Below are positions 41,525-55,000 of a DNA stretch of 64,000 nucleotides, in pieces. The position numbers and the translations under genes are program-made. The stretch's first letter is position 1. The number at the start of each line of letters is the position of its first letter. The notes beneath the pieces are model-generated. The model saw nothing but the letters and a program-made list of their open reading frames with translations. It made no database searches and had not been told where the DNA came from. The stretch comes from Solea solea (lineage: Eukaryota > Chordata > Actinopteri > Pleuronectiformes > Soleidae): contig NC_081153.1 in assembly GCF_958295425.1 (NCBI RefSeq), forward strand, positions 13,483,001 to 13,547,000, read 5' to 3'.

Positions 41525-43043
41525 CTGTAAGGAAAATGACCGTTGAGCTTCGTGAGAAACTAAAGCTCCTCTCTTAAATGTACGTGAAGTCATTTTTGCA
41601 TTCTCACCTTCTTGTTGAGTTTGTTACAGAAAGGGAGAAGGGAGAGAACCACAGCCAAGACGCCTCTTGCTGTCTGAATAGATGAGTCCACCTAGAGATA
41701 AAGAAAAAGAGACTAAATCACGACCTTAAAAGTCCACAGTGTAACATTTAGTGTTATTGGGCTGTCGCTTTTCATCTGTTTGAATTTTCGGTGGAAAGTT
41801 CATACTCGAACCGTAAAAACCCATTCAAGCTCAAAATCTAGAAGCGTAACAGACTGTCTTTACTAACCACGTACAAACAAAGACAGCGATATAATGTTTT
41901 TAAATGTCCTCCCGAGCAAAATCGCAACACCAAAGTGTCTGAAGATGGACGCCAAGTTGTACACTCTGGATGGCAAAATGACAAACAAATCTGCAGGATC
42001 AACTATAAGCTTCGCAGTTAGCAGCAGCTTCACTCTGTAGTGGAGATCTGCAGGCATTACAAACAGGCAGAGCAAAGAGTGTGTGTGTGTGGGGGGGGGG
42101 GAGTTGTGAAAGTGCATTTACATCCTTTCTGATATGCAAAGGCAACTATAGTTCCCCGACATATATGAAAAAGTAATGCAGGAGTCTTGCATATATTGCA
42201 CTCTGCAGTCTCACATTAGATGCCACGGATAAATAAGCACTAGACCTTTAAGAGGAGATAAACAGTTTGACATATAAGTAAACATTTCATCATCAATGCT
42301 CTGCCAACCCTGAATGAATGATAACGTAAACATCAGGATGGAGGGAGAAAAATGGCAGTCATATCAAAGAGATGCTCATTAATCAGCAGAGAAAGCACTA
42401 TTCTTCATCTCTTCCTTTTTGAACCTTCACTACAAGGTGACCTAAGGCAGCTCACCCCCTGTCCGTGACGCTCATTAAATTCTCAGACGTTCATTAATCT
42501 GACACCTTGTGTTTCGATAATGATGTCGCGCGCAGATCACTCAAAGATTACGCCATCGCCAGGAATGAAGTAACGGTGAGAGTCGTGCTCCGTTGTGTGT
42601 TTCACAGATGCCCGTCTGTTGTTGATGATGTCAGAAAGCTGCCGTGAGTGTGATCTGTACGCTCTGTGCGAAATTACTCGGTTGACGTGTATCAAAAAAA
42701 TAGCAGCTTCAAGGCAAAACAACCCCCTGATTAATTCTTAGAAAATTGGACACACAAACCAAAGCAAATAACAGACAGACAAATAGAGACACACACACAC
42801 ACTTGTACAGCTATCTTAGCAAGGACACTCATAGACATAATGCAGTCCCTAGCTCCTTACCCTAACCTTAACCATCACAACTAAGTGCCTAACCCTAACT
42901 TAACTCTAACCTAAACCTAATTGTAACCCTAAAACCAGGTCTTAATCCTCGAAAGGCCTGTTAAAGTTGTGTGGACCAGCCAAAATGTCCTCACAAAGAT
43001 AGGTTTGCTTGACAATTGGTCCACACAGCCTACTAAAGATGTG

Positions 43044-43080
<37 letters not shown>

Positions 43081-46000
43081 GTCTTTAATGTGTACCTTCT
43101 GGAAGGTGGCAGTCTTGCCCTGTACGGGAGTCTTGGCTCCCATCTGCAGCTGTTGGCACAATGCCACCAGTTTCTCCGTCTCTGTCATCACCGCAGACTT
43201 TTCCTCATCAACCAGCTGGAACGGAGAGCAAGACAGACGTCTTTCAGGGACAGTGGAGACGGTTTATGAAGGGACATGCGTTTATGTGCACACGCAGACA
43301 TTGACGCCGCGACTGGACTGGATTTACGGTGTTCTCGTCAAAAACAAATCGCGCATCGTAAAACGAAGGATGAAATAAATTAGAAGTTTAGTGTTGCTTG
43401 ATGTGATCAATCAGCAACAGCCAGGACGTGATCTACTGCTTAAGTCTGTTATCCTGCTGAGTTCATCCCCACATCAATCTTCTTCAGTTACATGAAAGCG
43501 AGAGGCCACGAGTGACCCCCAAAACACGCTGCTATTCAGGGTGGTCAAAAGTACACAAAACCTCTTCAATCTCATTAAGATGCTCCAGTATATTTGCATA
43601 AATGGGTACATATTTTTAATACGGGCACAGCAGTTATGCTATGGGAGCGGACAGTGAGACAGAGGGACTTCATTAGCACCAGTTTGCTTGATGTAATTAA
43701 TCAGAGAGCACATGACAAGTTAAAGAGCCGGGCCTCCTGATTATGAATTAGTCCTGGGCGGTTGCCGTTGACTCCTACACCCTCTTCCCCTCGGCACGTG
43801 TACACAAACACACACACACACACACACACTCACAGATGCAGCAGTGACAAATAGCGGTCATTAATGGCTGTCAAAATCAGGCCATTTAATTAAAACTGGG
43901 GAACCTGGGGAAGAAGTTACTGAAGCTACGTTTGTTTGCTGCAAAGAGGACGGTGAAAGTGCGTGACGGCCTTAATTTCCTGCTCTCACTTTGTGATTTA
44001 TAAAGTGGACCTGGCACCGTGGCATGGCAGAGTGGCTGACATGGGTGTTGCAGTGTTGCAATGATAGCTGCGTGAACATAAGGGTAAGCAGTTGAACTGT
44101 TCAAAAGGAAAAAGAAACTGTTTCTTCACTCTAGCTTTCGCTTCTGTTTACTTTTATGCTGAATTCTACATCTTCCACTAAATATTCTTTTTATTTATTT
44201 ATTCCCTCTTGGTCTTCTCTAGTTTAATCAGATCCCAGCCGAGAAGCAAGGGCATGGTATATTAAAATATAATATCAATAAAGTATCTATTTACTATTAC
44301 ACTGCACTCACTCCATTGCTGCTAATATAAAAGTATCACGTCTTCCTGGTTATGTAATACACACAAGAATATTGTTTCTTTTTTTCCAAAGTTAGTAATG
44401 TGCAAGAACATTTGAATTATGAACATCACTTTGCAACACATGGAGTGTTCAGAACACACGCGGCAAATACAAATACACACAAAACAAACAGTGTGTACAA
44501 AAACTGTAAATCTGTTGTTTTCAGCCTGATCTGACGGAAGCATTTTATGTGTGCGTGTTCCAGAGCAAGTGAGGCTGATTTGTTGTCTTAGCACATACCT
44601 GAATGGAGAAAGTGCGGAGAGATGAGCACAGCTGGAGCCCTTCTTCAGAAAGAACCTTCAGAGTTCACAAACAAACACACACAGAACCAAAGAAAATAAA
44701 AACACTTGCACAAATATGGGCAAAATGATGATTCTTTTCAACTGCTACCAGGAAGTCGCTCAAAAGCAAAAAGCACACTCTGTAAATGTCTTGAGATTTT
44801 TTCATTTTCTCTGCTTCTTATCAGCGTGCCTCCCCGTCTCTTTCCCCTCTCATTCCTCTTCCTCTCTTATCTTTCTTGCTCCCTTGCAAGTCGAGTAAAT
44901 CCTTGCTGACATTTTCGACACAGGTTCGACACTGGCAATAATCCCAATCCGACAGGATGTGTCCCTCTGAGCAGCTGTTTGCCCGAGCGGGGCCACCAAA
45001 ATAAAACACCCCGCGACATTTACGTCCCTGTCGTGCCCTGTCGGTCGTAAATAATGGTAAACTAGTCCTGACTAACCTGATGATTTACCAGTCACAGGAT
45101 ATTTTTGCTTTACTGAAACTACTTGAATAAAACAGGAGGTAAAACAGTGCAGACGGTGAAGAGAAAGGGAGATTAGCACATGTGGATGCACATACCTCGG
45201 CTTGATGAAAAAGATCTAGTGTTGTTTTCAGCAGCCCCTCCCCTCTGGGGGATCGATATGCAACACAGAAAATGAGACGGAAAAATGGGTGAGGGAAGAT
45301 GGATGGTGTCAAAATACATGCAGAACAATCAGCGGAACATATAATTTTGCAGTCATTGTATTGTCAGAATGAGTCATAGTCATGTCAACTGTGGCAAGGC
45401 CTGCTGTGTATTGATTGCTGCTAGCTGGGGACTCGAGTGAACGCTGAGCCTCTAAAGAGATTCACGGAAGGTTAAGAGGCTTTAAAGTGGTCAGATCTGA
45501 AATGTAACAGGTCCAGCACGCTGCAAATGAGATATCTGAGCATGTGTGTGTGTGTGTGTGTGTGGGATGGGACCAGAAGGCTACCTGGTGAACAGGTACA
45601 TGTTGTAGGCCATGCTGGCCAGGCTCTGGCTCTGTCGAACGATATCATGTTCTTGTTCCTCCCATTTTTCCACCTCCGTGTCCACGTCGGATGACAGCAG
45701 ACGCAGCTCAAGCCCCAACTTGGCCATGCTTGTCTGTTCCTGCACACGCACGCACACACACACACACACAGAGCAACACACACAAACACAAGTCATTCTA
45801 TATGGGGAAGACTGAGGTGTAATGAATGTCATTATAGGAATGCACATTCGCAAATGTATGGGACGTTTTCATTTGTTAACAACGCTCAGAACTTCTCCGA
45901 TCAGCATAATCCAGCTTCCTCTGGTACAGCATGTGAAAACTGCTGCCAGGCAAAATCGCAGCCGCTTATAAAAACAAATCAATTCATGACGCGAATATAC

Positions 46001-49000
46001 TGCTGTCAGAACAGGGTGCGAGACGTGTCGTAGCTGAAAGCCAGACGAGTTTATGGCGCACGCTACCTCCGCATCCAACTTGACAGCCTTGGCAGTCTTC
46101 AGGTTCGCTGAGTGTTTCTGTGGGAAAAAGAGAAAGGCATTAATCAAAGGATTAGAAGCCATTGTTTGGTGTCTGTGATATTCATGAGGGTGGGTGGTGT
46201 GAAACTCACCCCGGGTCTGGGCAGGGACAAATAAGATCTTTTATCTCCTAGAAATAGAGAATTAAAAAAATAAATAATCATAATAAATCAACATAAATTG
46301 TCTACAGCACATCCTATCCTTAACCCTTTAACACCTTTTTTTTTTTCCTATTTTAACAATAAAAGGATTAGAGAATTTCCTGCAACAGTGCTTTGGGCCA
46401 TTTTTCCAGTATAACTTCTTCCAATATCTGGCAGTTGTTTACAATGTACTGCATGTTATAATGCTGTTTTAACAATTTAAACTGAAGAAAAAAACAAAAA
46501 AAGGTTATTTAGAGAAACCCTGCAGTTGTACACCAACGACATATATAAACATATTTACAATAACAATTGTTTGAGTCTTTGTCTCTCAATGGGCAACAAA
46601 GACGCTGATTCTCTGACCTCCTGAAACAGCGCGCGTGAAATTACCGTAATAACCACACGTTGGCTTTGACGTGCAACTTCTCAGCTTTCAGAAACCGTTG
46701 GGAGTTTTTCCCGATAGCACAAAACGTCGCTTAACCATGGTAACGCAAAGTGCGCTTGTGCAAACTTATCACCAGCGATACACTCGCCGTTAAAGGGTAA
46801 AAATGAAACAGCGCTTTTATAATTTGTCTTTGTATACTGTGTGTACATATTCAGACTTTTGCAGCCCATTAGGGTTGGCGAATATGATTCATTCCCTAAT
46901 TACGGTAATTAAATGGTTTTTAAATGTACCCATAAACACAAAAAGCATGGCTCCTTTCAACCATGGGGGCGTCAAACCTGCCATCGTTCATGTGATATTT
47001 TAGCAGAGCGCGATGGACGCCGATCCTTTTACGCGCTGAGCCGCACCTCGTAATATTTATCCCACTTTACGAGAGAGGTACTCAATAACACGCCAACAAG
47101 AGCTTCCCACTGTCTTTGACACTTTCTTACAGCGCGTGATTCAAACATTGGCTCAAAGACGAGCGAATGAACCGCAGATGCAAACCTACACGAGTAACTG
47201 CATGTACCTGGAGTCTGATTCTCTGTCAGTGTGGATACAAAGAGCTGCGTTGTTAAGAGGCACTGTCCATGACTTAAACATCTCGGGTCAATGGCTCGAT
47301 AGTGAATAGGGTGAAGGAAGAGAGGAGGAATGAATGCACCTGTGTATAACGGCATTGACATGGATTCTTTCAGAAAATACCTCCCACAGTCCTTGATGAT
47401 TCATTTTTGATAAAAAAAAAAAAGAAAGGAAAATCAAGTCCATGCTGCCTGTTTTTGCTTCAGCTTGAACTTTCATGAAGGAAACTCGAGCATTCGACTG
47501 CGTAAGTTCCTGTACGCTCTTCTGCTTACCACCGAGCCAAACACCAACATCGTTAACTGGACAAAAACGCACCTCGTTTGCCTTCGAAGACGTCGTTGAT
47601 CTCTCTCAGTAACAGCGCCATGTCACAGAGCTGCGACTCCCAGGCCTCACAGAAGACTTCCAGGTTCTCCTTCGCGATCTTACTGGAGGGGTGCAGGGCC
47701 AGCGTCTGCGCCGCCGACATAATCTACACCACGGTGGAGAAGAGTGACACGAGAAGAGGAATAATTGAGTTATGCTGGTCCGTTAAGACATTATTCAAAG
47801 CAAAGTCAGTAAGTAAAGAAAGTAAGGCACAGACCATGTTTGTTGTCAATCCAATTATATGCAACTAGTGATGTAAATGTAAACAAAACAAACACAAAAT
47901 AAACACGTTACATGACAATAAAAAAAAGAAAAGCGTGGCAGCTGCTATTTCTTTCTAAAACTGGATAATGACTAAACCTAAGGCATTCATATGTTTGAAA
48001 TAAACACAGTTAAAAGATGTTTTTGGTAAATAGTTTTACAGTTATATAACCCTCTTCCGCGTCTCTCTGCTCTGTGGGTAATAAGTGAGCAACAGTGCTC
48101 TCAGAATAATCCTCTTTAATCAACACCAGCTTATCATGACATTAAAACACCCAACTTTAATCTCTCGGGGCTCGAATCAGAGCTCCATAATAACTGCCAT
48201 TTAACAGCGTGGAACTAAAATGACCCAGATGTAACAGACATGAAAAGGGAATCTTGAAGACGTTAGTTTCTACAACACAGCACCATGGAAATATTCCCAC
48301 TATTATAGCAGAATTGAATTTCCCGTTGAACTCCCTTTAAAGCATGGGCACATCAGATCAGTATGTGTGTAACAGCTGCATGAAATCTAAAGAAATTACA
48401 CAAAACATGAACAAACAAATGTGCAAATACACACACAACCTGTACTCATCCCCTACAGTGTACCATTTAATAGCCAATTACCCTCTGGGCCACCTCCTAT
48501 TACTTTGAGCAGACAGAGAGATATCACCACCATCACCCGCTACACCACGGCATTATTGATTGATCGACCTTTGAACTTAGGAGCGGAGTCATTACTGCAG
48601 AGTCATGCGGGGCCTGACATTAGCACCGCAGGACAGGAACATTCTACACTGCTGGATAATTACTGCCATGGATGCTTTCCAAGTGCAAACATAATTAGAT
48701 CTGGGACAGTGGGACTAGGTGGACAGCATGTTCTTAGCTATGTTGAATAGATGGCAGGTGTGGGAGGTAAACATAGGGGACATTAAGCCATTTTTCCCCT
48801 TTGTTCACCACACTGCATTTAAGTAGAATATTTATTTTAGACCCAAATCGGTGTGTGTGCGAACAGATTGACGTCAGTGAAAGGTAATCAGTGTTTTTTG
48901 AAATTAAATGTCTGTTTTGTGTCGTCCTGCTGCCATTTCCATGTAAAGTCAATGGGGCATCATAATGAGACACGCAAAAACAACAACAATCAATAAAGAA

Positions 49001-52000
49001 AACATTGGGATTAATATTACCTGTGGACCAATGACATGGAAGGTCTCCTCGGCGTGTATACAGGTAATCTCCAAAGGCTCAGTCCCCGACACATGGCACA
49101 ACAACCGACACGTCTGGAGGGAAAATGGTTTGAATGGAAGTGCTAACACAAGTTTGAGTGTTAAATGCCTTTTTGGGTCAAATCTCATTCCGAGTGGACG
49201 CTGGTTCAAGGGTCTGAGCGAACGACAACGCTCATGGAAGAAAGAAGAAAACGTAACGTGTCTCTCCAAACATGGACCGAATGAGTGAATATTTATTCCA
49301 AATGTTCAATAGAGAGTTTAATGCCAGAGCTTCTTCTTTTTTTTGGATAAATGCATCTTAACAAAACATACTGTACACGTTGCTTGTTAGGGCCACGAGC
49401 AAAGGCATGACAAAACCTGCTGTGCGTGGTGTTTTTCCTGCTCAGTATTTGTATAATCAAACCACATGTTGGCATTCATTTGGTGGAGGTTTAGGAGTGT
49501 ACTCATACATTCTGATTCATCTCCAGCACCATGTTTTTGCTTGCATCAAGTGCTTGTGGCGTGATGCTGGCATCAAAGGAATTTGTTTTCATCAACTTTG
49601 CAGCTAATGATATCCCCCCCCACACTTTGTCCAAGAAGTATGGAGGATGCTTTTAAACTTTCACTACTGATATCCATTGCTGTATTTTATAACTAAAATC
49701 CACAACCTTCAGTGCTCTCCAACCCTCCTTGCTTCCTTGACCCCCGTTGTCACCTACCTCCACCAGCTGCTCCTTCTGCTCAGTGAGTGTGCGCGAGTAC
49801 TCCGCCACTGCTTCCAGGTTTCCCTCGGCGCCCGCGGCTTTGAGAGACCGCAGAGGCAACTGCTCTCCGTGAACTTTCAGCAAGTCAGAGGCACGGATGA
49901 CTGCCACTTTATGGAGCTGGAGGAGGAGGAGAGGAATCAGAGATGAAGGTGTAGAATGAGGACAGGAGGGAGTTAAGGCCGGGTGGAGAAAGTGCAAGTG
50001 TACAAAAGGTGAGAGAGAGAGTTGAAGTTGTTATATGATGAGCTGACAGACAGACAGACAGAGACAGACAGACAGCTGCAGTAGAGCTGAAAAATGATGT
50101 AGAAAGGAAAAGAGGGAAACCAGCAACATAAGCAGAACAGCATGTGACAAACATTCAAGTCAGGCCTGTCCGTCCCCATAACGGAGGACATTTATTCAGA
50201 CTCGGAGCAGAGCAGAGGAAAGGCCGCTCCTCACCTCACGTCTGAGGTCACTGACGCTCTGGCATGTCTTCAGGATGGCCACCTCCATGTCCTCTGTGGC
50301 CTCTTTGGCTTTGGCAGACTGCTGCTCAAGAGGGACAGAGAGAAAGAAAGAAAGAAGAGACTAGAGCATGAGACACAGCGTGATTTTACAGTCTCTCTGT
50401 CTCATACACATCTGTACACTACTACTCTTCGACTAGTTGGAATACAAACACAGTCAACAAAAATTATAATAATAATATTTTTCTTAAGTAGCCACAATGA
50501 AACTCAAGACTGCAAAGTGAAAATAGCAGAATGCTAATGGTTTTTAGCGCAGGCAGAAAATCCGCCCACTCTATCAAAACACTTCAGAATCCCTTGTCTT
50601 TTCAGTTTTACCAAATGACCTTCATCTGCAAAGGCTAAATTAGAAACTACTATACAATGATGTAGCAGCAGCAGCAGCAGCAGCAGCATCTGCCGTGTAA
50701 CTGCACACACACAGAGAAAGTTTGCATTATAATCACCTGTGTTTCATTTAGTACTGAAGGCCAAAGACATTCCGCTGAATGGCAACAACAACACAGGTAA
50801 CACCACTGAAATCCAATGGTGAGTGAACAATTTTAAAAGTGCTGATCAAATAGAGTGAGATGAGATAAGAAACATTGAGCGCTGTCGTCCCAAGTTGAAA
50901 ACAGTAACAGCCATTACTTTTGTCACTTTTTATTCGAAATTCAATATTATTTGAGTCAGTTTTTTATTTTAGTATATTATTTCCTAATTCCATTTATTCC
51001 ATCATTTTTCCGAGTTCTTTTATCTATTTATATTTTACACTTATTTCACCCACATATTCACAATCGATCACAAAATGGATGCAGTCGTCCGGGTTATTCC
51101 TGAAGCCAAATAGGAAGTGAAAATATATTGAATCGCCAGTAGGGGGAAACCCTGCAAAAATGAACCCACTTCCCACTTGAGTTACAGTTAATGTTTAATT
51201 TCAAGTCTTCTACAATGGCAAATAATATCAATTTTGTAAATTATGCTCCCATTTATAAATAAATCATGGCACACATGAGTGGACACAAGGTGATTAACAG
51301 CTGCTATCGTCCAAGAGGAGCCCTCAGAACTTCTGGTTGCCGGAGTTGACATTCCTGTGGGTGATGTCATGACTGGTTCACCCAGGTCTTACATCACTGA
51401 GTCATTTGACCCAGGAGTGAATTACCACAGGTCAAAGACCAGTTCAAACCCAGGATTAGATGGGTTTTACACATGAGGTGTTCTTCCTATGGTGGCATAC
51501 ATCTTTTTGAATGTTCCCGTCAGTGTGTGAGCATCACTGCGAGTGCACTGCGTGTGGTAACATACCGCCTCGATCCAGTGGTGCAACAGCTGCTGAGTGT
51601 CTTGGCGCACCAGCTGGCACAAAGTTAGGATGGCCTGCCGCTGCTCATGGCTGGTGTAGGCCGAGTCAGTGAAGTCCTCCAAGCGCTCAACCAGCGCCTC
51701 CAGCTGGCTGCCCATGCCCTGGGGTGATAAGGAGTACAGGTTCTCGCGCAGGCACTCCACACTAGACTGCACGAGTGGTGAGACGGGGAGAGAAGACGGA
51801 GGACAGGGGTTAGGAATAAGGGATTGGACAGAGGAGAAAGGGACGGAGGCAGCAACAAACACAAGGGCTTTACTTAATGTGCTGTGAGGGAAATGAAATT
51901 ATGATCTTATTATCATTAAGCACTTGACCTCATTATTAAATAACAGCCTTAGCCTCACCTTGAGCCATTAAAGGGACATCATTAATTCTACAAACAGCAG

Positions 52001-55000
52001 CTCAAGTACACAGCCATAAAAGCTGATGCATTTTTGCCTGTTCCATCCTTTATGTGAACTGGCACATTTTGGTTTTTAATAGGAGAAATGATCTCTGCTT
52101 AATGTGTCTTAAGATAAGATGTTTTTTGTTTTTTGCTGCAAGTGCAACAAAGCCATTCATTTAAAAACAATAAGCATCTCCTGTTCCTCTCATTAAAAAT
52201 ACTTTCTTCACTTTCCTCTCAATGGAAAATGCTTCTTTTTATTCCTCCTTTGTTTTTTTTAATCAATGTTCACTTCTTTCATTTGCCAGTGCACAATAAC
52301 GACAGAAAAAAAATGTGACGTAGGTTTATTGGTGATTCATTCAACCTTATGACAGAACAGGTCCGCTGCTTCCTGCTGATGTGTTTTTGCTGCAACCAAA
52401 AAACTCAACCCTCACACAGAGCTAATCTTTCTAGCATAGCCGATCGTTGCTGAACTTCACAAGTCGACACGTGTCAGATGAGCGGCGTGCACGTTCACCA
52501 CTATGTCTATTTTCTGATCCCACCTTGAAGTCCTTGATGCCGTTGTAGATGCTGGCAGGAAGCATCTTGTTCTCCCCGCAGCTCCGTGCCTCAGTGACTA
52601 TCTCGATGACCTGCTCCAGGGCACAGCGCATCCGGTGGAACACAGCGTCTTTGTTGATTCGCGCTGACTCGCAATCTGGGTGCCTCAGGCAAGTCTTTGG
52701 AAGGAATTCAGGGGGAAATGTCAAAACTTGTGGTCTCTGCTTACTCTAGTCAACTTCTGTTAAATTCAACCACATTTATTCACTCCTTTTGTTTCTTTTT
52801 TTTGCATGATTGTTTGACTGAGCCTGCATTGACTGCGACATGTATGAAATGAACTCCAGCAGACCTTTAATATTCGAGCTGCAGATAAATCATCCATAAC
52901 CCTTGCCCTGAGGCCCATTGTTGGCGGGCCGGCAGGTTTACCTTGGAGGCAGTAAGAAGCATCATGGTGCATTTCTCCAGCACTGCTCTGGCTGCTGCCA
53001 TCCTCGCTTTTTTCTTCTCATCCTTCAAGTCCTACAGCACAGAAATTGAGAAATTGAGAAGTGTCTTTCATGTTGGTATGAAGGGACACGGATTACTCTC
53101 CAAGTCAAGACAGTAAATTGTGATCTGCCAGTATTCCAAAGAGAAATAAACAGCTCAAATTAGATAGATACAGGATTTGGAAAAGGCGGCTTAATCAACT
53201 CCTTTCCTGGCACTTTGCCATAGATTACAAAGACGATGTGATTACCTGTCATTATTTTTTGCCTCTGTGCTTGCACGGCTTGAATAGACGAAATAGTAGA
53301 TTTTGTAAAGGGGATGTTTGAGTGGGAGTGAACACAACAGAACAAGATAAAGAAAACCAGGGTGGCAAATTAGGAGGGTGAGCATTAGCTGTGGCGCGTT
53401 GGGAAAAGACATGACGCGTGTGTCAAAACACAAGCCCTGCTGAAATTCAGAACGAGGGGCGGCGGACCCTCCCTCTCTCTCTAAATATCACAGCCATTGC
53501 ACTTCACGCCACATTCTGCAGGCGAAGCGTTTTAACTACAGATGCTGAATGTGTGCGTCAGGGTAAGATTAGCAGCTTATAACAGTATGAAGTTACAACC
53601 ACAAAGTTGAACTGTTTTTATTTTTTTTTTTCCCCTAAAGACTGGGACGAAAGTTTTTAGGTTGCAAATTTGCTAAAAGTGCACTGCATAAGGAATCTGC
53701 CCCTGAAAGGTCAGCTCATATTAATGCTGAATCGTGACGAGAAATATGAATCATAACTGACTGTGTGGTAATTTTTTCACAGGTTTAGACAAAGATTAAA
53801 ACATTAATAGACATAGAGGAATAAGGACAATTTGCAGAAACAATAAGCGCTTGATTTTAAGCACATCGACATGAATAAACAAGGTGTGTTTAGTGTTGCA
53901 GAAAACAATGAACAATGACCATATGTCCATGAACTACACCATATCAATATGCAGCTATAGCCCACGTTAAACCTCATGCACGTCCCACTTACTTGGAGAT
54001 TCTGACACACTTCAAACGAACACAAAAAAAGCAGGGGAGTCTGTTGAGATGCTACTCACATTCTGTCTGTCTCCTGTGAGGTGGGCAAACTCCACCATCT
54101 CATTGCCAAACTGGCTGAATATCTGTACAAATTCCTGAAAGGTGCTGACTCTTTCCAGATGGTCAAGGGTTACCAGGACCTGAGAGGAATGAGAAGATCA
54201 GAGTCGTACGGCGAACAGCAACATATGGCTTGTGTTGTGCTGGAAGGTGCAGAAATCCATGTTCATGTTCAGAAAGACGAAGAGGGAGAGTCTTTACCGT
54301 ACAAGAGAACCAAGCAAAACAATTATTTACCCCGTATATGAATATTCTAGTGTTTTCGTATTAGTTCCATACTTTCTTTGGGGTATTTAAGGCTCAATTT
54401 TATCAGTAATATCCTACAACAGCGATAGCAGATTAAGCCGTTCCTAACCTGCATTTTAGTTAATGGCAGTCCACATAGGAGCTAATTTAGCTGCTGGGGG
54501 TACACTAGTTGCCAGGGCTAAAGCAGCAGCTTTTATCCAGGCCAAACAAAGAGGAGGAAGAGATGTAATTGTGTTTGCCAGTAATGGAGAACAGGGGGGC
54601 TGTTGACTGCCTGTCCAAATGAGGCTAACCACTCATGATTAGGCCCCCTGTTTCCATTCTTGGCTCAGTCTATAGTGACATCCATATCACACAGACGGAC
54701 TAAGAGAATAGCCAGGTGCGGGGCAGGGAGACAATCTCTGGCTCTGTGTTTTTTTATGCGGCCGCTAAATGTGCTGCTTTCCTTCAATTACCTGCAGAGT
54801 GCTCTTTCAAAGAGCCAGCGCTTATAGGGAGTAAAGGGAAGAGAATAGAGTCTACGAAGGTGAGTGTGTGTATATGCATGTGGACCGTCGGGTGAGTAAA
54901 TAAGAGGGTTCGTGAACTTCTAGAAAGGGCTGCGTCATCTTACTGCTTGTCTCACCTTGTTCCGTGACGTGATTATCTGTTTGATAACGATGCGGTCAGC

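Noticed and set aside
42840..42940. Interstitial telomere from an ancient chromosome fusion
   Set aside because: The CCCTAA runs are short and degenerate, and are part of a dispersed repeat with its own termini, so they do not mark the block junction.
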